DNA of 64,000 nucleotides from Verrucomicrobiota bacterium (GTDB lineage: Bacteria; Verrucomicrobiota; Verrucomicrobiia; Opitutales; Opitutaceae): contig JAQGOP010000053.1 in the NCBI GenBank assembly GCA_028293545.1, forward strand, positions 186,001-250,000. Direction: 5' to 3'. The position numbers and the translations under genes are program-made. Positions 9,747-17,611 of the stretch are shown piece after piece (the first letter of the stretch is position 1; each line of letters opens with the position of its first letter). Under the pieces are notes generated by a model. The model ran no database searches and was not told the DNA's origin. It worked only from the letters and a program-made list of their open reading frames with translations.

Positions 9747-10883
9747 ATGTCCTCTGAGCTTCCAGCGTTATTGGCAGCGGTTAAGCCGAGTGAACGTACC
9801 GAAAAATACGCGGTTTTGGCGGCGTTGTTCGCACTGAATGCACATAAGGCTGCTGTGACAGCGAAACAGGTGCGCAAATCGCTAATACTCCAGCTTCGCG
9901 GGAAGACTCCGGCGAACATTCCGGATTGCTTGAGAAAATGTAACGGCTTGGTCGAAGCTAGCGACGAAGGGCCTCCAATTCAGTGGAAGCTAACTGAAAA
10001 GGGGATTGAGAGGCTGCGCGAGCTGAGCAGTTTACCACTGAAGAGCGAAGGTGCTACGTCCTACGAAAGTGACATTGGAATCGTATGTGCTCTTGAGGAC
10101 CCGGAGTTCATAGCGGTAATGGAAGCATTTGGCGGACGTGGGGCTTGGTCAGAGGCGGGATCAAATCGATACACTCACCTTTATCGCACGACCGAACTGG
10201 AAACTAAGAGCGGAAAGAAGCTCAAGGTTGTGGGGACTACGGCATCGTCAATGGGCCTTACTGCTGCGGCCATTGTCACCACTCAGCTTGTTCTGCAATT
10301 TCGTCCAAGAATGGTGGTAATGATCGGTATTGCAGCGGGCACACGAGCCGGTGGAAAACAATTCGGCGATGTTTTGGTAGCCGATCCCAGTGTGGACTAC
10401 AACTCCGGTAAAGTTGTGAGTTCCGAAGGTATCCGTGAATTTTTGCCGGACCCATATCCTCTCGGACTGAACCCGCGGCTTCGGAGCGTTCTCTTACGTT
10501 ATCATGCGAAGCATCCCGCATGGACCGCCATCCGGTCACGATGGAAAGGAGGAGTTCCCAATGGCAACAATCGCCTATTCATTGGTCCAGTCGGTGCTGC
10601 CGACCAAGTGATCGATGATGAATCACGGGTAACTGAAATTCGAAAAAATTGGCGCAAACTAATCGGTGTCGAAATGGAAACCTATGCGGTATACCGTGCA
10701 TGCCATGAAGCTCCGGAACCTAAGCCGCGCTACGTGTCGTTTAAGGCTGTTTGCGATTTCGCGGCCGAAAAAGGCGACTCATGGCAATTGTTCGCCGCCT
10801 TTATGGCGGCCGAATTCTCGGCGACGTTTTTGTCAACTGAATGGGATGCCTTGTGGCCGTCATCGGGAGAAGCAAGCTTATGA
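9747..10883 (+). CDS. Winged-helix-like plus nucleoside phosphorylase (PNP/MTAN)-like protein
   Basis: This is a 378-residue protein. Residues 1-105 look like a helical DNA-binding or winged-helix region (VTAKQVRKSLILQL, then a 'WKLTEKGIERL' wing-type end). Residues 110-365 are a PNP/MTAN-type nucleosidase fold: 'DIGIVCALEDPEF' opens it, 'GIAAGTRAGGKQFGDVLVAD' follows, then 'GVEMETYAVY' (Glu309, Glu311) and 'FKAVCDFAAEKGD' (Asp337), in the usual catalytic order. Fused phosphorylase-fold proteins of this kind are found among bacterial immunity effectors, where they attack nucleotides. They are also found in purine salvage. The regulatory-type N-terminus, the AT-rich context and an ATGA overlap with the next gene favour the immunity reading. 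Direct evidence for that is absent. Confidence 0.75.
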   Translation: MSSELPALLAAVKPSERTEKYAVLAALFALNAHKAAVTAKQVRKSLILQLRGKTPANIPDCLRKCNGLVEASDEGPPIQWKLTEKGIERLRELSSLPLKSEGATSYESDIGIVCALEDPEFIAVMEAFGGRGAWSEAGSNRYTHLYRTTELETKSGKKLKVVGTTASSMGLTAAAIVTTQLVLQFRPRMVVMIGIAAGTRAGGKQFGDVLVADPSVDYNSGKVVSSEGIREFLPDPYPLGLNPRLRSVLLRYHAKHPAWTAIRSRWKGGVPNGNNRLFIGPVGAADQVIDDESRVTEIRKNWRKLIGVEMETYAVYRACHEAPEPKPRYVSFKAVCDFAAEKGDSWQLFAAFMAAEFSATFLSTEWDALWPSSGEASL

Positions 10884-11533
10884 AAATCAAAAAACCGTTA
10901 GTGAACGATGCTGATACAGAGATTGCAGCGATCAGCACAGTGTACTCCGCGCTAAAGTTTCTCGCTAAGCCGGCGCAAATTCGCGTTCTGGAATACGTCC
11001 AGCAGAAGTTAGATCTCAAGGTCAGCATTTCGGGCTCAGCGCAGGACGGTGAGCGTCATGAGGAATCCCGAGAGCAAGAGAAACCAGCGCGCGAATTAGA
11101 TGCAGTAGACGAAACGCCAAGTGACACCGGCAGCGACGCCGATGACTGGAATAGTGTAAGCGCAGTTGCTCGAAGATGGGTGCAACGGAGTGGGCTTGAT
11201 CGACAATTCCTCTCGACGATATTCAGCATTGGGGGTGAAGAAATTGACCTGATTGCGAAGGCGATTCCAGGGACCTCGAAGCGCCAGAGAATGCGCGAGG
11301 TAATTCTCTTGAAAGGCATAGCCGCTTATTTGGCCAGTGGAGTTGCCCGGGTAAGCCACGAGGCGGCAAAAGAGGCATGTTCCCACTACAATGCCTTTGA
11401 TAGCGCAAACTTCGCTAGGCATTTGAAGGGGTTTGCATCCGAGATTGGGGGCGCAAAGGAATCAGGCTACACGCTGACTCCGCGAGGGCTCGCTAGTGGC
11501 GTGGAGGTTATTACTGCAATGAAGGGGAAGTGA
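10880..11533 (+). CDS. Uncharacterised partner protein of the PNP-like gene
   Basis: This 217-residue protein is translationally coupled to the gene before it (ATGA at 10880). It has two conserved-looking parts joined by an acidic, low-complexity linker (residues about 55-95, rich in Glu, Asp and Ser). The N-terminal helix pair reads 'ISTVYSALKFLAKPAQIRVLEYVQQKL', a pattern I have seen only in short uncharacterised island proteins. The C-terminal 120 residues are helical, with 'RQRMREVILLKGIAAYLASG' and 'NFARHLKGFASEIGG' ending in a winged-helix-like 'YTLTPRGLASG'. It could be a sensor or adaptor for the phosphorylase-like protein. No enzyme motif is visible. Confidence 0.6.
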   Translation: MKIKKPLVNDADTEIAAISTVYSALKFLAKPAQIRVLEYVQQKLDLKVSISGSAQDGERHEESREQEKPARELDAVDETPSDTGSDADDWNSVSAVARRWVQRSGLDRQFLSTIFSIGGEEIDLIAKAIPGTSKRQRMREVILLKGIAAYLASGVARVSHEAAKEACSHYNAFDSANFARHLKGFASEIGGAKESGYTLTPRGLASGVEVITAMKGK

Positions 11534-11703
11534 CCTGTTGTTGACCTGAGCCGTTTTCAGCTAGTGCCTGGAAAGACCAGTCGCAGTGAGTTAGGGAGTA
11601 GCAGGAGGATTACGCCTTTTAGCCCAAGCTCTAACGGAGCGATGATTTTGGCGTCCTGTTTCGGATCCAAAGACTCCAGTCTCCATGCCGTAGAGCAGAA
11701 AAA

Positions 11704-11845
11704 CTTGGAGGCGCGGGCCGGAATCGACCGCCTATCATCGAGTTACGTAAGAAAACGTAGCATCATTTCAGAGGTATCCAAGCTAAAACTGTATAACCCG
11801 GCGTAATCTTTTCTAACCCGGTTGGTGTCCGTTTTGGTGTCCACA
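11704..11845. repeat. Direct repeat copy B with tRNA-Cys-3'-end-like segment (candidate att site)
   Basis: CTTGGAGGCGCGGGCCGGAAT at 11704 differs from copy A by one base in its first 18; over 23 bases two differ. TCAGAGGTATCCAAGC (11768) and TTGGTGTCCG (11822) follow at nearly the same spacing, plus one extra TTTTGGTGTCC. The minus-strand reading TCGATTCCGGCCCGCGCC plus TCCA is a near-exact tRNA-Cys T-arm and acceptor end with a damaged 5' T-stem. The gap 11534-11857 holds no gene that I can support. Together with copy A it brackets the three-gene cassette. Confidence 0.65.
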
Positions 11846-11857
11846 ATCGAGCTGTGT

Positions 11858-12578
11858 TTAAGCGAGATTTGTCCACCAAACGAGGCTCTCGTTTGGTTGT
11901 ACAAAAACGACCGCTTTAAGGCTCACAAAAGCGCGCGTTTGGACGATATATTCGATCACGTCTGCCGCTGGAAAACGAAACGCGACGGGACCGTGCAGCA
12001 GGAGTACCTCGCTCTTCCGGACTTCGTCGTTTTTTCGCAATCGCTGTGATCGCGGCGTCATAGAGAGCCGTAATTTCCAACGTGACGTCTCCTCCGATCG
12101 GCTCGACGTGGCTGGGCACGTTTCGCATGAACCGTTCGATTAGGTCCGGGCTACAGTATCCTTCATGAAACGTTGGCAACGGCGCCGGTCCTCGGACCTT
12201 TGACATCGCTATTATCATCGCGGCTTGGTCCGGCGGAAAATCTGTCACCTCGATCGCCAGGCGATCATCTTCGATTGCGAGGAGAATATCAGGCGGGTCC
12301 TCGCCTTCAGCCAGCATCTCAATCGAAAGCCTATCGCCAATTTTCCTACCAGTCAGGCGCTCCACGGCTGGCTTGAACGAAGCCCGCTGGGCGAACGCAC
12401 GAAACGCATTCAGTTCCTTCTGCTGTTTATTGGAAAGTCTAGCCGCGTCGTCGGTCACCTCAACGGACTCAAAGGTTGCGTCTCCGACGAGCTGCCTAAA
12501 CGCATCGGCATCGTCCTTCTTGAGGCCGGCCGCACCTATGATTTTCCGCTGGATTGTTAAGGTGACTGAAGTGGACAT
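11858..12578 (-). pseudogene. PD-(D/E)XK-like hypothetical gene, frameshifted in an A6 tract
   Basis: Reading leftwards from the ATG at 12578 (MSTSVTLTIQRKIIGAAGLK), the first frame gives about 180 residues. It includes 'DPPDILLAIEDDRLAIEVTDF', which resembles a PD-(D/E)XK nuclease core with Thr in place of the usual Lys. After 'AAITAIAKK' that frame turns into low-quality Arg/Ser-rich sequence. The next frame instead gives sensible sequence to a stop at 11858 (HGPVAFRFPAADVIEYIVQT, ending QPNESLVWWTNLA). Removing one A from the six-A run (T's at 12030-12035) joins them as A-K-N-D-E-V. This could be a sequencing error, a true mutation or phase variation. Function is unknown. Confidence 0.55.
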
Positions 12579-12751
12579 GAAGCGGGCTGAGCATGGGGGG
12601 ACCCGCCACGACACTGTTTCGTTTTCTTATCCGGTGCGATCAGGAAGGTTTGGCGCCTTGGATTAGACTCAGTTCCACGTCGAAGGGAGCGCAACAAACG
12701 CCGAAGCAAGGTCGACTCCGGCGGGACGACACCGCATACGAAATCGAACCC

Positions 12752-14560
12752 GTGAAGACGCCGAACCCCAGTCAGACCCGCATCGCTGAAGCGATGCGCG
12801 AAAGCGTCGTCAGTGTGCTACGCACGGAGGGGATTTACGGCCGCGGTTACCGTTTTCGGGACGCACGAGAGTATCTGTCGCAGACCAATTTGTTCACCGC
12901 GGTCCAGAGTATGGCGTTGATCAACGCCGTGGCGTCGCGACTGCAGCGAATCGGCGACTATTCGAAGAAGGAGAATCTCGCGCACCTGGGCCGGCTGTAT
13001 CGATTTCTCTTTCACGTCACGAAGCGACCCACGGTCGTGAATTTCACGGTGAAGGAACTGCTTCAGAAATTCGGGCCGTTCATCCCGCTCTCGCCTTGGG
13101 CGTGTGCCGCGATGACCGATGCCTGCCTCCGGTTCTGTCACCTGACGTCGGGACGGCATTTTTTCCCGCCGAGCGAGGTGAGGTATTTTTCGAAGATCTT
13201 GGTGTCGTTCCAAACGGACCTGGCGCCGGATCACTCCGGGTTGCCAGATTTCGAAAATATGCCCGATGCGCTTTTCTCCGAATTCGTGCGCAACCAGCTG
13301 CGCGCGAATTCCCAGCGGCTCACGAAGGAAGATCACAGCCGGCTCTACGCCTTGTTTTCGGTGCCGGAGGTGGGTGAGGTCCTTCAACTGCGGGCGAAGA
13401 CCAGCGCGGCCGAGTGGTTCAAAACGCAGACGGGAATGAACGCCGCCGACTATCGCACCATCCTGTTTGCGCTCATGGCGACGACGATGGAATTCACTCT
13501 CGACCAGCCCAACTTCGACAAACTGACCTTCGATTTGACCGCGTTCCTGGGGGGCGTGCTTCCGGAGGCTCAGGGCCACTTCATCCGATTGATCGAACTC
13601 GCGTTGATCGATATTCCGGCGGTGAGGGCGGAGCGCCCGCCGGCGAATTGGAAGGAAGCGGTGTACGGCGCCAATTCCCTGGTCAGGCGTCAGCTCGTGC
13701 GCCTCGGCGAAACGCGGTTTGTGATTTTGCACGAGGATCTTTTCGTCGAGCGATATTTCCGCGGTATGGTGCACGTCCTGGACGACCTCGCCCGGCAGCC
13801 GGGATCGGGCCGCGATTGGCAAACGACCCGATCCGAATTCGGCTACCTGTTCGAGGGGTATGTGCGCTGGTGGCTCCGCGGCCTCCTTGGCGAAAAGTCC
13901 ATCACGGTTTTCGGCGTCGAGTTGCAGAAGGGCAAGGGCGAGACGGATGCGATCGTGATCGTGGGTCGGACGGCGTTGGTCTTCGAGTTCAACCACCATC
14001 CCCTCAGCCGCGTGGAGGCGTTTGAAGCGACGCCAGCGAAGCTGGCCGCGATCGTCTCTTCCGATCTCAAAAAAGCCTTCCGTGCGGCCCGCATAGTCGC
14101 CGCCGAGGGCCTGGTCGTCGGAGGAAAACGCCATGACGTGGATCGGATTCTTCCCGTGGTGGTCCTGCCTGATGCTCTCCCAATCAGTGACCTCACGGCC
14201 ATCCGGTTTCGGCAGGAGTTGTTGAAGACCGTTCCGGACCTGCAGGGAGACGGGACAAAAATATGCGCCGCTCAAATTATGAGCCAGACACACCTCGAAC
14301 TCTACGACAAGGTGTGGAATCTGCCGGCGGAATGCGCTGAGCTGGTCGAGTACCTCGCCAAACGCGCATCCCTTGAACCTGCTCGCTTCGGGCCGGTCGT
14401 GTTCGACCGCCAACAGCTCAGCTTGAAATACATCGGAAATACCTGGTCGAAATTGCACGAAGCCTGCGACCGCGAGTTCGCCACTATCGGCCCCACGTGG
14501 TTCAAGGCGTTGAGTCCCTCCGGGCCCGAGGAAGCGCTCCGCCCCGCGTCGAGGGGGTAG
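12752..14560 (+). CDS. Large protein with C-terminal PD-(D/E)XK nuclease-like domain
   Basis: About 602 residues are read from GTG 12752. The frame opens at 12593, but residues before 'MKTPNPSQTRIAEAMRE' do not look like protein, so the start is uncertain. The first two thirds are mostly helical with no recognised motif. The last third holds a restriction-endonuclease-like signature: 'FGYLFEGYVRWWLRGLL' followed by 'KGKGETDAIVIVGRTALVFEFNHH'. This has the Glu-Asp...Glu pattern of PD-(D/E)XK enzymes with Asn where Lys is common. It is divergent to the frameshifted gene. Its final codons lie within the 14534 repeat. A nuclease role in defence is inferred from fold and context only. Confidence 0.65.
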   Translation: MKTPNPSQTRIAEAMRESVVSVLRTEGIYGRGYRFRDAREYLSQTNLFTAVQSMALINAVASRLQRIGDYSKKENLAHLGRLYRFLFHVTKRPTVVNFTVKELLQKFGPFIPLSPWACAAMTDACLRFCHLTSGRHFFPPSEVRYFSKILVSFQTDLAPDHSGLPDFENMPDALFSEFVRNQLRANSQRLTKEDHSRLYALFSVPEVGEVLQLRAKTSAAEWFKTQTGMNAADYRTILFALMATTMEFTLDQPNFDKLTFDLTAFLGGVLPEAQGHFIRLIELALIDIPAVRAERPPANWKEAVYGANSLVRRQLVRLGETRFVILHEDLFVERYFRGMVHVLDDLARQPGSGRDWQTTRSEFGYLFEGYVRWWLRGLLGEKSITVFGVELQKGKGETDAIVIVGRTALVFEFNHHPLSRVEAFEATPAKLAAIVSSDLKKAFRAARIVAAEGLVVGGKRHDVDRILPVVVLPDALPISDLTAIRFRQELLKTVPDLQGDGTKICAAQIMSQTHLELYDKVWNLPAECAELVEYLAKRASLEPARFGPVVFDRQQLSLKYIGNTWSKLHEACDREFATIGPTWFKALSPSGPEEALRPASRG

Positions 14561-14639
14561 GGTTCGCTTGCGCTGTGCAGTGCAACGCCCGTGGTTTCGC
14601 ACCCGGTCGTCGAAGCCCCGACCTCACCCGAGCAAGGAC
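14534..14639. repeat. ~106 bp direct repeat, copy 1
   Basis: The segment from GCTCCGCCCCGCGTCGAGGG to CGAGCAAGGAC is repeated in the same orientation at 18538-18643. Shared blocks include GTCGAGGGGGTA, CGCCCGTGGTTTCGCACCC and AAGGAC. By eye roughly three quarters of positions agree. It overlaps the last codons of the upstream nuclease-like gene and then fills the intergenic space. With copy 2 it brackets four genes (14757-18505), suggesting a cassette boundary or a spread intergenic repeat. Confidence 0.6.
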
Positions 14640-14756
14640 CTGAAACGCCGACGGACGATATCCAACCCCGCTCGAGGCGACCACGGCCGGTTCGGGATGC
14701 CAAGAGAAAGGACACCGTGCCGCGTCAGGATACTTGAGGACGAAGGTGGATCTGGC

Positions 14757-15938
14757 ATGGTCGGTCGCATGTCGCTGCAACGCATTCCGCTCACGAGCCT
14801 GACCGAAGCTCATCTCCAGGCTCTGGTCAGTGACGGCGCGCGGGAGAGTCGTGATCTTGAATTCAAACGCGAGTGGCGCTTGGCGGATGATCCCGACAAA
14901 CGGGAGTTTCTGTTCGACGTGTCTTCCTTCGCGAACGCGGGCGGGGGCGACGTCGTATACGGAATCGACGAGGAAGCAGGTGCCGCTTCGAGCGTCCCTG
15001 GACTGGCCGGGCTGGATTTCGACGGCGAGCAGCGTCGGGCTGACGCCTTGGTGATGAATTGGATCGAACCCCGTCCGCGCGGGCTCGCTTACCAGACGGT
15101 GCCTCTCGCCTCCGGCCGAACGGCGCTCGTCGTCCGAATCTCCCGCAGCTGGTCAGGACCGCATCGGGTCACGTACGGGGGAGCCAATCGGTTTTACTCG
15201 CGCAATTCCGCCAACAAATACCAGTTGGATGTGAACGAGCTCCGCCAAGCCTTCGGTGCGGCGTCGAGCGCGCGCGATCGGCTTCGTGATTTTCGCTTGG
15301 AGCGCATCGACCGGATCGGGCGAGGTGAGGTAGAGACGCCGCTTCAGGGCCGCAACGCCGTTGTCATTCACCTGATGCCGCTCGCTCCTCCGTCATCGTA
15401 TGATCCAAAAGCTTTGTTGCGCCTCGGCGCCGAGACCTTTCCGCCGATGGGGGAACTGCACAGCGTGGGCCCGCAAATCAACTTCGAGAGCTGCATGTTC
15501 AAGAGCACCTCCAACACGGGAGAGTCGTATACCTACTCGCAGGTTTTCCGAAACGGCGCGGTCGAAGCGGTTCGCATGGGAGGAAGATCCGACGAGACGC
15601 AGATGATCTATCCCCGCTACGAGCACGATGTGCGGCCTGCCCTCCATCGCTATGCCACCGGCCTTTCGCTGATAGGTGTGCTGGCCCCGTGGCTCTTGGC
15701 TCTGAGCCATGTGAACGTGCGAGGGTTTCAGATGTGGGAGGCGCAGTCCGTGGACGCCTTCCGTCGCAGCGTGCCGATCGCGCGCGAGCATCTTCTGGTT
15801 CCGGAGGTGCTGATCGAACAAACGGATTTGGGCTCACTCGACCAGGCGTTGAAACAGGTGTTCGATCCCGTGTGGAACGCCTGCGGACGCCTCGGTTCGC
15901 CCCATTTCGCGGCTGACGGTTCGTGGAAGGAACAATAG
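14757..15938 (+). CDS. AlbA_2/Schlafen-type putative DNA/RNA-binding protein
   Basis: This is a 393-residue protein. Residues 10-150 match the AlbA_2 (Schlafen-related) domain: 'ESRDLEFKREWRLAD', 'FLFDVSSFANAGGGDVVYGI' and later 'RFYSRNSANKYQLDVNELRQAF'. This domain occurs in transcription factors and in nuclease-like defence proteins. In Schlafens the acidic pair at the start (E..LEFK) contributes to RNase activity, and both Glu residues are present here. The C-terminal 230 residues have no recognised motif. I take the ATG at 14757 because GAAGGTGG sits 7 bases upstream; ATG 14769 is an alternative. A defence role is inferred from neighbourhood. Confidence 0.75.
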   Translation: MVGRMSLQRIPLTSLTEAHLQALVSDGARESRDLEFKREWRLADDPDKREFLFDVSSFANAGGGDVVYGIDEEAGAASSVPGLAGLDFDGEQRRADALVMNWIEPRPRGLAYQTVPLASGRTALVVRISRSWSGPHRVTYGGANRFYSRNSANKYQLDVNELRQAFGAASSARDRLRDFRLERIDRIGRGEVETPLQGRNAVVIHLMPLAPPSSYDPKALLRLGAETFPPMGELHSVGPQINFESCMFKSTSNTGESYTYSQVFRNGAVEAVRMGGRSDETQMIYPRYEHDVRPALHRYATGLSLIGVLAPWLLALSHVNVRGFQMWEAQSVDAFRRSVPIAREHLLVPEVLIEQTDLGSLDQALKQVFDPVWNACGRLGSPHFAADGSWKEQ

Positions 15939-16218
15939 ATTTCGCGGTTGCCTGAAGTCTCCGAAGGTGAGCGACGGTGCATTTCTACGCGGCGCAACAA
16001 TCCCATGGGTCTTTGGTCCCAACCTAGCATGGCAGACTCCAAGGAAATTGCCCCGGTCGAAGTCACCGCCCTCCTTGACCACTTCGGCCGCGAGTACGTT
16101 TGCAAGTGCCCCGACCTAAAGGACCTCGTGGTTTGGAATATCGGCAGAAGCCCGAGGGATCTTGCGTCGTCCGGCGGGCAGGTCGTGACTTTTCCGCGAG
16201 GTAGAGTAGGATCGGCAA

Positions 16219-17037
16219 ATGGGAACAAGCCTACCACGCGACCTCGGCGGCCACTGGGTCGGAACCATGGCGGGAACCAACCAGGGCGGCATTTCGCTCG
16301 AACTGGTCCAGTCCGGAAATCAAATCGCGGGAACGGCATCGATGAACGAACCGCAGATTGGAACGTACGAATATGTCGTGAAAGGCGCAATCAGTCCTCT
16401 TTTGCCGGATGGGACCATCAACTTTTTGATGACGCTTGATCCAAGCGAGAGCCGCGGCATCGCCCTCGGAGTAGTACGCGCGGAAGGAAAAGTACTGTCG
16501 GACCGCCAACTCGAAGGACGCTGGCGCTCGAAGATCGGGACGAAGGGCATATTTTCACTCAGACGGGAGCTGTCCACGGCCCTGAAGTCCCCTTCGGAAA
16601 TATTCGTCGTCCACGGCCACGACGAAGCCGCGAAGATGAAAGTCGCCCGCTGCCTCGAACGGCTGGGTCTGAAACCGATTCTCCTCAGCGAGCAGCCGGA
16701 TCAAGGTCGGACGATCATTGAAAAGTTTGAACAGCACGCCGGCACTGCCGGATTCGCCGTCATCCTTTTCACCGCGGATGATACGGGCGGATCGGCGCGA
16801 CCAGGCGCCAAGGTAAGCCCGCGGGCGCGCCAGAATGTGATCCTCGAAATGGGCTATTTTATTGGGAAACTGGGCCGCTCAAAAGTATGTACATTATATT
16901 CGCCCGGCGTCGAATTGCCTTCGGACCTCTTCGGGGTCGTCTACACGCCGCTGGACGCGCATGGTGGATGGGAGGCCCGCTTGGGGCGCGAATTGCGCGC
17001 AGCGGGCTACGAGGTGGACATGAACAAGCTTTTCTGA
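16219..17037 (+). CDS. TIR-like (PF10137-type) protein with N-terminal beta domain
   Basis: Residues 126-272 match the predicted nucleotide-binding TIR-like family used as a CBASS/STING-type effector. Landmarks are 'IFVVHGHDEAAKMKVARCLERL', 'EQPDQGRTIIEKFE', 'RARQNVILEMGYFIGKLGR' and 'LPSDLFGVVYTPLD'. In related TIRs such domains cleave NAD+; Glu168 in 'IIEKF' is the likely catalytic residue. Residues 8-118 form a separate beta-rich domain (HWVGTMAGTNQGGISLELVQ, GNQIAGTAS, ending EGRWRSKIGTKG), reminiscent of small beta-barrel ligand binders. It is not STING or SAVED that I can recognise. No cyclase gene is adjacent. A ParB-like gene starts 17 bases after the stop. Confidence 0.8.
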   Translation: MGTSLPRDLGGHWVGTMAGTNQGGISLELVQSGNQIAGTASMNEPQIGTYEYVVKGAISPLLPDGTINFLMTLDPSESRGIALGVVRAEGKVLSDRQLEGRWRSKIGTKGIFSLRRELSTALKSPSEIFVVHGHDEAAKMKVARCLERLGLKPILLSEQPDQGRTIIEKFEQHAGTAGFAVILFTADDTGGSARPGAKVSPRARQNVILEMGYFIGKLGRSKVCTLYSPGVELPSDLFGVVYTPLDAHGGWEARLGRELRAAGYEVDMNKLF

Positions 17038-17054
17038 GCGGTTGAAAATCCGGG

Positions 17055-17459
17055 ATGAAGTCGATATCGATCGATCAACTTAGCCCGGGCGAAAACGTTC
17101 TCTCTGCGGAGAAAGTACAAAAGTATCGCGCGGCTTTGGCTGCAGGTCGAGATATCGACCCCATCACAGTTATTGAGCTGGACGGCTGTTTGATCGTGCG
17201 AGACGGCAATAACCGCGTGCGGGCGTTCATTGAACATTTTCGAGCGGCAAACCGGCCTTGGCCGGAGATCCCGGCAGTTCTCAGCGATCGACCGTTGGGC
17301 GGTACTGCCTCGTCCATGCTTCCCCTAACCGCGCGTTACTATGGAAACGGCGTCCCTGCGTTTCTAAGCCTGCCGTGTGTGTCCGCCGCAGAGTATGTAG
17401 TGCGGCAGGCAGTGATCGGTCGTAAAATCTTCCTGGGAGACGGAACCGAAATACCTTGA
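17055..17459 (+). CDS. Small ParB-like nuclease/NTPase-fold protein
   Basis: This 134-residue protein has a ParB N-terminal-domain pattern: 'ISIDQLSPGENVLSAEKVQKYRAAL', then 'IDPITVIELDGCLIVRDGNNRVRAF'. The 'RDGNNRVRA' box corresponds to the conserved GxxR-type box that binds CTP in ParB proteins and ATP or phosphate in sulfiredoxin-like relatives. There is no DNA-binding helix-turn-helix or dimerisation domain, so it is not a partition protein. It lies 17 bases behind the TIR gene and is probably co-transcribed with it. A nucleotide-binding helper role is possible. The last 40 residues are unremarkable. Confidence 0.65.
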   Translation: MKSISIDQLSPGENVLSAEKVQKYRAALAAGRDIDPITVIELDGCLIVRDGNNRVRAFIEHFRAANRPWPEIPAVLSDRPLGGTASSMLPLTARYYGNGVPAFLSLPCVSAAEYVVRQAVIGRKIFLGDGTEIP

Positions 17460-17611
17460 GGCCCCCTTTCGGAATGACGGCGAACCGTAGGCGTGCCGCG
17501 GTTCTCGCCCGCATCGTCACTCGATGGCCCACCCAAGGGCAGAGGACTCATGTTGCGTGAGATTCGCCCAATTGCGCTTGGTGCGTCGGCAAATCCGACG
17601 TAGCACAGATC

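Noticed and set aside
9620-9919. Minus-strand frame before the PNP-like gene
   Set aside because: It overlaps the start of a well-supported gene and has no motif or ribosome binding site.
11704-11736. Possible tRNA gene
   Set aside because: Only the T-arm and acceptor 3' end resemble tRNA-Cys; the 5' T-stem is damaged and no anticodon arm or 5' half is present, so it is a remnant or att site.
12818-14602. 594-residue minus-strand frame
   Set aside because: Antisense shadow of the nuclease-like gene at 12752-14560, with low-complexity Arg/His-rich translation.
15948-16439. Plus-strand frame upstream of the TIR gene
   Set aside because: Its second half is a shadow of the TIR gene and the first half has no protein-like pattern. 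I treat 15939-16218 as intergenic.
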